Shown: piece by piece, positions 1-7,440 of the stretch
Layout of the letters: the number at the start of each line of letters is the position of its first letter
Position numbering within the stretch: the first letter of the stretch is position 1
From: an uncultured Bacteroidales bacterium
GTDB lineage: Bacteria > Bacteroidota > Bacteroidia > Bacteroidales > UBA932
Direction: 5' to 3'
NCBI GenBank assembly: GCA_944323245.1
Contig: CALURT010000009.1
Coordinates: forward strand, 35,703-99,702
DNA length: 64,000 bases
Program-made: the position numbers and the translations under genes
The notes under the pieces: generated by a model
The model's input: the letters and a program-made list of their open reading frames with translations, nothing else
Databases searched by the model: none
Told to the model about the DNA's origin: nothing

Positions 1-322
1 CGTTTATGACATCCACTGTATGGTCAAGGTAATATCCGTAGACCGGCCTCTGCTTCTTCCTGACCCTCGCCAACGTACCGTCCAAAGAGTCCCCGTACCA
101 GTTGACTACAAAGCCGAAAGAGCTGAGCCATAGGAAATTGATGTTCTTTGCGGAGAGAATGTAACCTGCAGCGATGATGATGGCCCCGAAAGTGCCGATG
201 AATGTCAGAATATCGGATGTCATCCAGCGCGGCTGCCTCTCGGCGAGCCACACGAGGATTTTCTTCTCTATACCGTTCAACACCGATGTCTGTATCCTTA
301 CCGATTCTTCTTTTCTGCCCAT
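1..322 (-). CDS. CDP-alcohol phosphatidyltransferase family protein (partial, C-terminus outside window)
   Basis: Membrane enzyme family that transfers a phosphatidyl group from a CDP-alcohol to a second alcohol during phospholipid synthesis. I read 107 N-terminal codons; the gene runs off the left edge. Seen: the family signature DG-x2-AR-x9-G-x3-D-x3-D, with the aspartates at residues 78, 81, 100 and 104, after two hydrophobic stretches (about residues 38-58 and 63-76). The start is the first in-frame ATG, about 22 nt after a promoter-like TATTTTTG. The acceptor alcohol (inositol, glycerol phosphate, serine or other) cannot be told from this piece. The next gene upstream is an acyltransferase in the same direction, so a lipid role fits. 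Confidence 0.85.
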   Translation of the reverse strand, partial: MGRKEESVRIQTSVLNGIEKKILVWLAERQPRWMTSDILTFIGTFGAIIIAAGYILSAKNINFLWLSSFGFVVNWYGDSLDGTLARVRKKQRPVYGYYLDHTVDVIN

Positions 323-350
323 TTTCTCCGGAAAAATTAATAAATATCTA

Positions 351-382
351 CAAAAATATTACTTTGACTTCAGAGATGCAAT
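351..382 (-). promoter_or_regulatory. Bacteroidota-type promoter for the CDP-alcohol phosphatidyltransferase gene
   Basis: On the minus strand a -33-like ATTG (379-382) lies 20 nt from a perfect TAnnTTTG -7 element, TATTTTTG (351-358). Transcription would begin near 344, giving a leader of about 22 nt. Confidence 0.5.
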
Positions 383-387
383 AAATT

Positions 388-1203
388 TCACCTTAAATCG
401 TAAACGCTTTTTCTTAAAAATGTCCCGAATGCGGCAATATCCTGAATTTCCCTCTGACGTTCCGGCATAATCGGTTCTCCCAACGCTATTCTCATGGTTT
501 TGCCCATTTTGTTGAACACTTCCGACGGCAGACGGAGCAGCCTTACCCTCCAGTCTATCAGTCCGAGACTGTAATAGAAATCGGAATTACGGTCAAGGAA
601 TTTCACAGGAAGCACCGGAACGGCCAATTTTGCAATCAGCCTTATAATGGGTTCCTGCCACGGCCTGTCCCTCACGCAACCGTCCCTAAGGCTGAGGTCC
701 GAGACCGCCCCTGAAGGGAAAATCCCGAGAGGATTTCCCGCCCTGACATGTGCAATGGCCTGTTTTATGCCTTCAATGCTGTCTTTCGTAGGGAGCGATT
801 TTTCGTTTCCTGCCGGCGTGACCTTGATGAAACACGGGTCAAGGGCTTTGATGCGGGCAAGGAATCTGTTCACTATCAGCTTGTAACCGGGAAACCTGTG
901 ACCGAAAAAGTCAGCGAGTGCTATGCCGTCGATACTTCCGTAGGGATGGTTGCTGACTGTGATGAAGGGACCGCCCTTCAGTTTTTCCAATACGGAAATA
1001 TTGCTTATGCTGTAATATACTCCTATGTCCTCGAGAATCGCCGCAGCAAAATCAGTCCCGCTGTGAGAGCAGTTTCTGTCGTACAAATCGTTTATTCTGT
1101 CAATGGAAAGGATTTTCATGAGTCCGCGGGCGAAAGAATTGCCCCATTTCCCCCTGAACACGGGGGCCATATCCTCTATTTCCTGCAACGTCAACAATGG
1201 CAT
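388..1203 (-). CDS. PlsC-like lysophospholipid acyltransferase
   Basis: 271-residue acyltransferase of the glycerolipid/PlsC superfamily. Seen: the catalytic block NHPYGSID (H86 to D92, an H-x5-D spacing) and a second block FPSGAVS at residues 162-168, matching the usual FPEG motif. There is no N-terminal membrane anchor. H-x5-D members in Bacteroidota include hemolysin-like O-acyltransferases such as the GlsA type that finishes glycine lipids, as well as phosphatidic-acid-forming enzymes; no N-acyltransferase partner lies beside it, so the substrate stays open. It precedes the CDP-alcohol phosphatidyltransferase by 65 bp, but that gene has its own promoter-like sequence. A near-match -7 element (TATATTTA, 1229-1236 on the minus strand) lies 26 nt upstream. 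Confidence 0.8.
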   Translation of the reverse strand: MPLLTLQEIEDMAPVFRGKWGNSFARGLMKILSIDRINDLYDRNCSHSGTDFAAAILEDIGVYYSISNISVLEKLKGGPFITVSNHPYGSIDGIALADFFGHRFPGYKLIVNRFLARIKALDPCFIKVTPAGNEKSLPTKDSIEGIKQAIAHVRAGNPLGIFPSGAVSDLSLRDGCVRDRPWQEPIIRLIAKLAVPVLPVKFLDRNSDFYYSLGLIDWRVRLLRLPSEVFNKMGKTMRIALGEPIMPERQREIQDIAAFGTFLRKSVYDLR

Positions 1204-1214
1204 CGTCCGAATAA

Positions 1215-1246
1215 TTTCATATTTCTTGTAAATATAGGTATTTTTG
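1215..1246 (+). promoter_or_regulatory. Promoter for the Sua5/YciO-family gene
   Basis: TTTC at 1215-1218 (one mismatch to TTTG), a 20-nt spacer, then a perfect -7 element TATTTTTG at 1239-1246. Predicted start near 1253, 22 nt before the ATG. Confidence 0.5.
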
Positions 1247-1274
1247 CGTCAGAAAAAGCCATAACCACACGACA

Positions 1275-1886
1275 ATGTTACTGAAATTGTACGGAAAGAA
1301 CGACCGCAGCGCTGATTTGCAGCAGGTTGCGGATCTGTTGGAAGACAGCGGCATCATAATATGCCCCACGGATACCATGTATGCTTTCTGCTGCCACGCC
1401 ATGAAAGAGCGTGCCGTGGAGAGGATATGCAGGTTGAAAGGCATAGACAGCAAAAAGAGCAACCTTTCGATAGTCTGCTATGACATCAGCAGCATCAGCA
1501 GGTACGCCAAGGTCGACAATACGGTCTTCAAGCTCATGAAGCGCAATCTTCCCGGCCCGTTCACATTCATCCTGCAAGGCTCGTCCAGACTTCCCAAGAT
1601 TTTCCGTAACAGGAAGGAAATAGGCGTCAGGATGCCTTCCAATCCGATAATTCAGGAAATTACCCGCCTTATCGGTTCGCCGCTCATGGTCTCTACCCTG
1701 CCCCTTGACGAGTCAGAGGACAATGCCTACGTCACGGATCCGGAACTCATAGACGAGAAATGGGGACGGACCGTAGACTTGGTCATCGACGGAGGCACCG
1801 GAGGCCTTGAAGGCTCCACGATCGTGGACTGCACCACCCCTTCAATCGAAATCATCCGCCAGGGCCCCGGTATTTTGGAAGACTGA
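1275..1886 (+). CDS. Sua5/YciO/YrdC family protein (L-threonylcarbamoyladenylate synthase type)
   Basis: The family makes threonylcarbamoyl-AMP from threonine, bicarbonate and ATP for the t6A modification of ANN-decoding tRNAs; YciO members are paralogues with poorly defined roles. Seen: the nucleotide-binding start PTDTMYAF (residues 31-38), LPGPFTFIL, the VRMP segment and a C-terminal STIVD...IIRQGPG typical of the fold. At 203 residues it is a single domain without the Sua5 extension. The KxR...SxN block expected of true TsaC appears as LKGIDSKKSNLS, so a YciO-type paralogue is possible. It is divergent from the acyltransferase and ends 3 bp from the remains of a receptor gene on the other strand. 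Confidence 0.85.
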   Translation: MLLKLYGKNDRSADLQQVADLLEDSGIIICPTDTMYAFCCHAMKERAVERICRLKGIDSKKSNLSIVCYDISSISRYAKVDNTVFKLMKRNLPGPFTFILQGSSRLPKIFRNRKEIGVRMPSNPIIQEITRLIGSPLMVSTLPLDESEDNAYVTDPELIDEKWGRTVDLVIDGGTGGLEGSTIVDCTTPSIEIIRQGPGILED

Positions 1887-1889
1887 AAG

Positions 1890-3862
1890 TCAGTCCTTAT
1901 GCCGGAAAACATACCTGATTCCGAACATATAATATCTTCCGTAAACTGGTTTCCACGTCCGTGTGGAAGCCATTGCCGTCACGCTTTCGGTGTACAGGGA
2001 ATTCCGGTCCAGCATATCTATTGCCCTTACATACACCCGTAATGACTTTTTCAGGAAGCTCCAGCCCAATTCGACATTTAGGGCGTGGGTAAGATAATCC
2101 GTTCCTATACCTCCGAAATACCTGTACGAAACAATATCATAGTCTGCCAATATGCTCCCGTTCTTTGCGAAAACGGCCGAAAGCGATGCCACAGCGTTTG
2201 TCACGAGTCTTTCCGAAAGAAGATTCCCGGACCTGTCGTCCGAATCGATATAAAAGGACGAACAATTGACAGAAAGGTTCATGAACCTTGTTATCCTGTA
2301 TTTTGCATTGATACTGCCGCCGACAGTCGTTTCCTTCACGCCTATCATATCCGTACTGTCGATAGGGACTTGTATCTCAGGGAGAGGAATGGAAGCACGG
2401 ACCAGTAGGATCTGTCCGAGGAAAATTCCGTCCATGTGTTTTCATCTTCGGAATATGGAGGTTGCGGGTACTTCTCGTCATCAGCCTGCAATGTATTGCG
2501 CACGGACAGGCCGCCGGAAAGATGCATATGCCGTGAACTGTAGTTGAATGAAGCATTCAGCGAATTGGAAAAACTGTTCCATGTGTTGTCGAATGTATTC
2601 GCAAGGTCGATATCCCTCCCGTAAATTTCATCTATTGTAAGCATCCTGCGTTTTGACCTGTCGAATGAAGATGTGATGCCTGCATCTATCGAAAAAGTAC
2701 GATGCTCGTCATTTATGATAATGCCTGACAGGCCGAAATCAGCCGTGGCATAAATCGAATTTCCGAATCCGTCGGAGGACAGTTGACGGCGGTCGAACGA
2801 GGTGGCCAGAGTGTCCACCGTCCATGAAAGCGTGTTGTTCCTCTCAAAATCGAATGTCAGGTCCAATGAGGGACGGAGTTTCGCCGCATCGTTGTTCGTC
2901 CACGACAATTCCGTCATCAGATCGAAGTCCCTGTTGTTGCCGCATGAATTCTCGTGTCTTGAACGGATATCTTCACTTCCGTCCGTAATGGTTTCCGATG
3001 CGGCAAGAGATGAGTGACGGTCATCCGAGACGCTCGCCTCGGCTGTCAGGGCAAATGATTTTAGCGGAGTGTCTTTCAGGTCGAAATCGAACCGGACATT
3101 ATGATAGCCTCTTACAGACCTCGAAGATGAAGTGTCGGATGACGAGATGGCCGGATTTGCTCCGGAAGCGAAATAATCCGTCAGGACCTGTGATGCCGTT
3201 TTTTCATATTTCCTGACATAACGGTACACGGCTGACATGCTGTTGCCGTAATCCCTGTCTTTCCAGTACTTTGTCAACCCGATATTCGCTCCGGTCGATT
3301 CCGTATAGGAAACAAGATTGTCTGATGAGCGGGCCGCCCTTAAAATATCATTGGCAGAATCCTGATACAGGAAATATTCGTTGTTCCCGATTTGAGTACC
3401 GGTATTGTCCGCTCCGGCAAAGCCTTTCAGTTGCAGCATCTCCGAATAATAGGCAAGGGCTGCTGCCCCGCTGTATCTCAGCTGGCCGGTCTCGTCAGCC
3501 CCTCCCTCTCCCAGGACTCCTGCTTCGGCGAGTCGGAGCAAAGGCTCTTTCGTCACCACGTCCAAGACCCTGTCCTTTTTGCTGTGCTTCAACCCCCTCC
3601 GTTTGTCCACGGCATTCTGTTCGTCGTACACCCTCACCTGACTCACCTCGTCGGCTTTCAACGCCCCGACCGCCGTCAGCGGATTGTCTCCGAATACCAA
3701 TACTCCGTTGATGTACGTCCGCTTGATTTCCTCACCATCGACCGTTATCCTGTTCCTCGACACCTTGAATCCAGGCAGCTGCTCCAATATAGCCCGCAGG
3801 CTCTCCCCGTCCATCGTCCGTACCGCCGCAGCATTGTATATAGTCGTATCCGCAATTTACAA
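1890..3862 (-). pseudogene. TonB-dependent outer membrane receptor, truncated and frameshifted
   Basis: Remains of a SusC-like/OMP_b-brl_3 beta-barrel receptor. Reading from high to low coordinates, the open frame begins in mid-gene: codons just upstream of the first ATG (3814) still read ADTTIYNAAAVRT, the usual run-in to a plug domain, but an in-frame TAA lies directly before them near 3862, and no signal peptide or carboxypeptidase-like domain follows upstream. The plug (about residues 1-95 from the ATG) and early barrel strands continue to a stop at 2345. The barrel end, closing with FGIRYVFRHKD, is read in a different frame from about 2400 to 1890. The two pieces total about 640 residues, short for an intact receptor, so internal sequence may also be lost. 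I infer one decayed gene rather than two working ones. Confidence 0.8.
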
Positions 3863-3910
3863 TGTCTATTGCACAAAATATGCACTATTTTAAACTTCGT
3901 TTACAATCAC

Positions 3911-3962
3911 GCTGCGCCTCGGCATTGCCTGAACAAGTTCCGGCACTGCTCTCGGCTTGCAG
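3911..3962. repeat. Intergenic element with two CTCGGC-type half-units, possibly a dispersed repeat
   Basis: The stretch contains two related half-units, GCGCCTCGGCA (3913-3923) and GCTCTCGGCTTGC (3948-3960), around a weak hairpin (GAAC/GTTC arms flanked by TGCC/GGCA). The minus-strand form GCAAGCCGAGAGCA...TGCCGAGGCGCAGC resembles non-coding intergenic elements I associate with other Bacteroidales genomes, but only one copy is present here. It sits where the 5' part of the receptor gene is missing. Confidence 0.4.
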
Positions 3963-3966
3963 TTTA

Positions 3967-4009
3967 TTTTATGCAATACAGAATAGTTATTGAACAAGAT
4001 TGCATAAAA
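3967..4009. repeat. Perfect 11-bp inverted repeat upstream of the ECF sigma gene
   Basis: Arms TTTTATGCAAT (3967-3977) and ATTGCATAAAA (3999-4009) are exact complements separated by 21 nt. A third copy of the half-site, ATTGCACAAAA, lies at 3868-3878. The position 45-190 nt before the sigma factor start suits an operator, but no regulator is identified. Confidence 0.5.
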
Positions 4010-4054
4010 AATCATTTCCGGATTTACTTTTCGGCTATTTTTGCTACTATTAAT

Positions 4055-4600
4055 ATGGAAGCGACGGAAAAATCACCGTCTGCCCAACTTGAACAGGAAA
4101 TGGAATCGAGGGAATTCGAAATATTGGCAGAAAAACTCAGAGGCAGATTGACGGGGCTTGCAGGGAAATTCATCTCGGCGTCAGGCGCTCATTTCAATCC
4201 GGAAGATATTGTACAGGAAGCCTTTCTGACATTATGGAAACTGAACAGGGACAATTATCCGATCCGGAATCCCGAGGCCCTTGCCGTCAGGCTCACGAAA
4301 ACAATCTGTGTCTCAAAATACAGAAAATACCGGATAAAGACAGTGGACATGGGCGGCAGGGACTTCGACGGAGGCAAGGAAGCGTCTGAATTGACGGATT
4401 CCCGGGATTTGCGGCTTCTCAAGGACAGGATCTATTCCTCATTGACCGAGACACAACGACAATTCCTGCAGATGAAAAATGATGAAAATCTCTCTTTGGA
4501 CGAAATAGCAGCGATCACCGGCAAACCGAAATCGAGCGTGAAAACCACGATTTCAGCGGCAAGAAGAAAGATGTTGGACTTGATAAAACAGGATTTATGA
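4055..4600 (+). CDS. ECF-type RNA polymerase sigma factor
   Basis: 181-residue sigma-70 family protein directing RNA polymerase to an alternative promoter set. Seen: region 2 with the FNPEDIVQEAFLTLWK segment (about residues 48-64) and region 4 with the helix-turn-helix LSLDEIAAITGKPKSSVKTTISAARRK near the C-terminus. The frame stays open far upstream across the receptor remnant, so I chose the ATG at 4055 because homology begins shortly after it. A TATTTTTG -7 match at 4036-4043 would leave only about 5 nt of leader, so that promoter or this start may be wrong. The stop overlaps the start of the next gene (ATGA), implying translational coupling to a putative anti-sigma protein. Confidence 0.85.
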   Translation: MEATEKSPSAQLEQEMESREFEILAEKLRGRLTGLAGKFISASGAHFNPEDIVQEAFLTLWKLNRDNYPIRNPEALAVRLTKTICVSKYRKYRIKTVDMGGRDFDGGKEASELTDSRDLRLLKDRIYSSLTETQRQFLQMKNDENLSLDEIAAITGKPKSSVKTTISAARRKMLDLIKQDL

Positions 4601-5160
4601 TGAATATGAACGATAAGGAAATACGGCAAGCACTGACAGAAAAGTTCCTGAATGCGGAGACTTCTCCGGAAGAGGAAGAAATGCTCATGGAGCAGCTGCT
4701 GTCAGCGGAAGAAAAAACAGAAGAAGAGCTCGCTGTCCTGCGTCTGATGCAGATTGAAAGCCTCTCCGACGGGAAGATGGAGGCAGAGCCCGTGTACGAT
4801 GATGCCGAGGCTCATGAAAATTCAAAAACCTTTGACAGGATGACCGGACGGAGAACCAAGCGCCGGATTCTGATAACAGTATGCGGCTCGGTTGCAGCAG
4901 CCATCGCAGCAATCCTGATGCTCCATCCGTCATCCAAACAGGCTCCGGCTCAGGAAAATCCGTTCACTGCCATAGAAATAGCCCAGACGCTCCAGGATAT
5001 GATGGACCTTAAAATGGAAGAGGTCGAATCGATAAACGCCACGCCGGTAGAAGAAAAAATCCTTGTCAAGGTCCAGCTGACGGACGGAAGTTCCGAAATG
5101 TACCTTATGACAAAGGACAGTAACACCGGCAGCATAACATTACTTGCATTCAACAATTAA
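4597..5160 (+). CDS. Putative membrane anti-sigma protein
   Basis: 187 residues with an acidic N-terminal half (Glu-rich, about residues 15-80), one membrane segment (about residues 90-108) and a roughly 75-residue C-terminal part expected in the periplasm. This layout, with overlap of the upstream sigma gene, is typical of single-pass anti-sigma factors. I recognise no FecR, RseA or zinc-type motif, so the assignment rests on position and topology. The N-terminus reads MMNMN; the first ATG overlaps the sigma stop and a second ATG follows at once. Confidence 0.6.
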   Translation: MMNMNDKEIRQALTEKFLNAETSPEEEEMLMEQLLSAEEKTEEELAVLRLMQIESLSDGKMEAEPVYDDAEAHENSKTFDRMTGRRTKRRILITVCGSVAAAIAAILMLHPSSKQAPAQENPFTAIEIAQTLQDMMDLKMEEVESINATPVEEKILVKVQLTDGSSEMYLMTKDSNTGSITLLAFNN

Positions 5161-5172
5161 AGACAAACTATC

Positions 5173-5778
5173 ATGGGAACTTTTTTACTTGGAACATTCT
5201 GCGCACTTGCGCTCGTTTCCGCACCGAAGGAAAATCCGAAGGACACGGTGGACGTATTCGTCATCGACGGCAAAAAAATGGAACATTTCGACGGGAACTG
5301 CCTGAAAAACAAATTTATATTCGATTATTCCATGTCTTGTCAGGACAAGGGGAAGCATGTCGAGAGAATCCATGAAATAAACACAAACTCAAGACATTAT
5401 GCCGATAGCGTAAGGTACAGGTTCGAATTGGTTGCCAAACAACTCAGGGAAATGAACGATAGCCTGAAAGGCCAAATGATCTACTACTGGAACAATTCCG
5501 ATTGCATCGACAAGATCAAAAACTTTTTCCCGTCAGACATCAGTTCCATAAGGATTGACACTGCATCTGTCTATATTCAGGAAGGAGAACTGAAAAAGAT
5601 AAAAGTCATCGACATGACCATGAAACCGGAAAAATCCGATAATGATCCCGTAATCTACATCATCGACGGCAAAAAATCGACTGAAAAGGATCTGCACAAT
5701 CTCGACCCGACAACCATTAAATCCATCAATATCGACAAGGGAAAGATCACGACAATATCTGTCGAACTGAAAAAGTAG
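5173..5778 (+). CDS. Exported protein with two DGKK motifs, last gene of the sigma operon
   Basis: 201 residues with an N-terminal hydrophobic stretch (about residues 3-17) that may be a signal peptide. Two segments, VFVIDGKKMEHFD (about residues 28-40) and VIYIIDGKKSTEKDLHNLDPTTIKSINIDKG near the C-terminus, resemble the short plug-like repeats (I-DGK-x(n)-dL-P-x-x-I-x-S-I-x-V) attached to Bacteroidota TonB-associated and M56-peptidase proteins. No enzyme motif is seen. It lies 12 bp after the putative anti-sigma gene and ahead of a strong terminator, so it probably belongs to that operon. The function is unknown; a signal-sensing or partner-protein role is inference. Confidence 0.6.
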   Translation: MGTFLLGTFCALALVSAPKENPKDTVDVFVIDGKKMEHFDGNCLKNKFIFDYSMSCQDKGKHVERIHEINTNSRHYADSVRYRFELVAKQLREMNDSLKGQMIYYWNNSDCIDKIKNFFPSDISSIRIDTASVYIQEGELKKIKVIDMTMKPEKSDNDPVIYIIDGKKSTEKDLHNLDPTTIKSINIDKGKITTISVELKK

Positions 5779-5840
5779 GAAAAACCGGTAAAAAGCAGTG
5801 AGAAAAAGTAACTTCAAAACCTGCGAACCCAAACAACAAG

Positions 5841-5878
5841 AAAAGCATCCCGAAAACCAATTCAGGATGCTTTTTTTC
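5841..5878 (+). terminator. Rho-independent terminator, possibly bidirectional
   Basis: Exact 10-bp stem AAAAGCATCC (5841-5850) with GGATGCTTTT (5865-5874), followed by a T run on the plus strand. The minus-strand reading also ends in TTTT, so it could stop the phosphofructokinase transcript too. Confidence 0.85.
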
Positions 5879-5911
5879 AAATGCCTGATCGTTTCAAAAA
5901 TTTCATAAAAA

Positions 5912-6063
5912 GTGCAGATGCGAGGCTGTCAAGGCAGACGAACCGCAGCCACACAAAATTGGCTGAAGCGAGGGATTTCAAGGCCTGCAATGCTGCGACA
6001 ACCGGAGTTACCTGACGGTAATGAGGATTGGAGCAGCGAGCATAACGCAGAAATCACCGCTTC
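5912..6063. repeat. Structured intergenic element of unknown type
   Basis: About 150 bp with no convincing reading frame between the terminator and the 3' end of the phosphofructokinase gene. It is richer in G+C than the neighbouring non-coding DNA and contains small complementary pairs (TTACC-TGAC-GGTAA near 6008-6021; GCTGC near 5991 with GCAGC near 6032) and several CGAGG/GCAG-type words. The look is that of a dispersed non-coding repeat or a small RNA; only one copy lies here, so neither can be shown. Confidence 0.35.
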
Positions 6064-6072
6064 AGGCAATTT

Positions 6073-7308
6073 TTACCAGTTGAGGATTTTCTTGAAATCA
6101 TAAACCTCCGGCTCCTCAACAAACTCCTTCGCAGCCTCGTAATCAGCCTCGGTAATGTAATGAGCTATGTATTTGTAATAGTTCTGGGCTGTACCTGCGT
6201 TTATGTCTACGACGCGAGGCGGAATCTTGCCGGTAGCGGGATCCTGAAGGTCAGCGAGATAGAGAGGTGATACGTTGCCGTATGCATCGACGTAGACCAT
6301 GCAGCCTGTCTTGCCTTCGCTGAAGAGCTGGTAAACTCCCATGGCGAGTTCGGTGCAGTATGTAAGATCGTATGCGATAGGATCCTGGCAACGGACGTCG
6401 TATCCGATTTCGACAGGACGGCTTTTCACTTTGATGCCGATTTTCTTGAATTCCTTTTCGAGAAGATCGTTGAAAAGCACTGCCTTGGAGATTTTCCCGA
6501 GCTCAGGATGACCGTGTTCGTCGTATGTGAAGTGAATTCCTGAGTCAGCAGCTTCCTTGGCCACGCCTTCGTCATGGAAAAGGCCTTCGGCAGCCACGAT
6601 TGTACCGTAGTTCACACCCATTATCTTCCTTTTCAGAATGGCTGAAATGGAAAGACGGATGATCTTGTCGAGGCTGATGGTTGTCTTGTTGAACATTTCA
6701 GGAATGATGGTCATCGGACAGTGGGTAGCCTCTCCAATACCGAGGGCAAGACTTCCGCAGGTACGTCCCATTGCGGAGATTATCAGCCAGTTGCCTGAAG
6801 TACGGGCATCTTCGTAAATTGTCCTTGCAAGGTGTGCGCCTTCGTTCTTGGCGGAATTGTAGCCGAAAGTCGGCGTATTGTTCGGAAGAGGAAGGTCATT
6901 GTCGATGGTTTTCGGACAATGGATGTTGGCGATATGGTAGTTCTTGGCAGCGAGGAATTTGGAAATCCTGTTGGCCGTGGATGCCGTATCGTCGCCGCCT
7001 ACGGTCACGAGCAACTTTATATTGTTGTCCTTGAACAGATCAAGATTGAAATTCTCTTCGAAATCCTTGTCGGTCGGTTTGAAACGGCTCATTTCAAGAT
7101 AGGAGCCTCCCCTGTTGAAATAGCGGTCGGCCTTGAAGAAATCTAGTTCTTCCGTCCTCGGGTTCTTGCTGAAAAGTCCGGAATAGCCTCCGTGAAGACC
7201 GATAACCCTGTAGCCCTTGGAGAGAAAAGTCTTGGCCACACTCATGGAAACCGAATTCATACCCGGAGCAGGACCGCCTCCGCAGAGAATAATAACTGCA
7301 TCTTTCAT
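6073..7308 (-). CDS. pfp: Diphosphate--fructose-6-phosphate 1-phosphotransferase (PPi-type phosphofructokinase)
   Basis: 411-residue cytosolic glycolytic enzyme phosphorylating fructose 6-phosphate. Seen: the N-terminal GGGPAPGMN loop (residues 10-18), GGDDT (104-108) and PKTIDND (132-138). The second Asp in GGDDT and the Lys in PKTIDND mark the pyrophosphate-dependent, reversible enzymes; ATP-using enzymes have GGDG and GTIDND. The leader holds a TAnnTTTG match (TAATTTTG, 7366-7373 on the minus strand) about 58 nt before the start. It is divergent from ligA. A structured non-coding element and a terminator lie at its 3' end. Confidence 0.93.
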   Translation of the reverse strand: MKDAVIILCGGGPAPGMNSVSMSVAKTFLSKGYRVIGLHGGYSGLFSKNPRTEELDFFKADRYFNRGGSYLEMSRFKPTDKDFEENFNLDLFKDNNIKLLVTVGGDDTASTANRISKFLAAKNYHIANIHCPKTIDNDLPLPNNTPTFGYNSAKNEGAHLARTIYEDARTSGNWLIISAMGRTCGSLALGIGEATHCPMTIIPEMFNKTTISLDKIIRLSISAILKRKIMGVNYGTIVAAEGLFHDEGVAKEAADSGIHFTYDEHGHPELGKISKAVLFNDLLEKEFKKIGIKVKSRPVEIGYDVRCQDPIAYDLTYCTELAMGVYQLFSEGKTGCMVYVDAYGNVSPLYLADLQDPATGKIPPRVVDINAGTAQNYYKYIAHYITEADYEAAKEFVEEPEVYDFKKILNW

Positions 7309-7440
7309 AATACCTTAATACTTTAATTGTTAATATATTCGATAAATACATTTCTTTCCGGTCTGCAAAATTATCGAATTTCATCAAAATTCCACGAAAA
7401 AAATCGTTAATTTTGTAAAATGTTCGCTTCAGAATATTGT

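Noticed and set aside
3392..4054. Upstream extension of the first ECF sigma gene to about 400 residues
   Set aside because: It runs antisense through the receptor remnant and has no sigma-like sequence; the 181-residue form starts at a sensible ATG.
7420..7440. Earlier ATG for ligA
   Set aside because: It lies at the predicted transcription start (TAATTTTG at 7408-7415), and the extra seven residues do not match the family.
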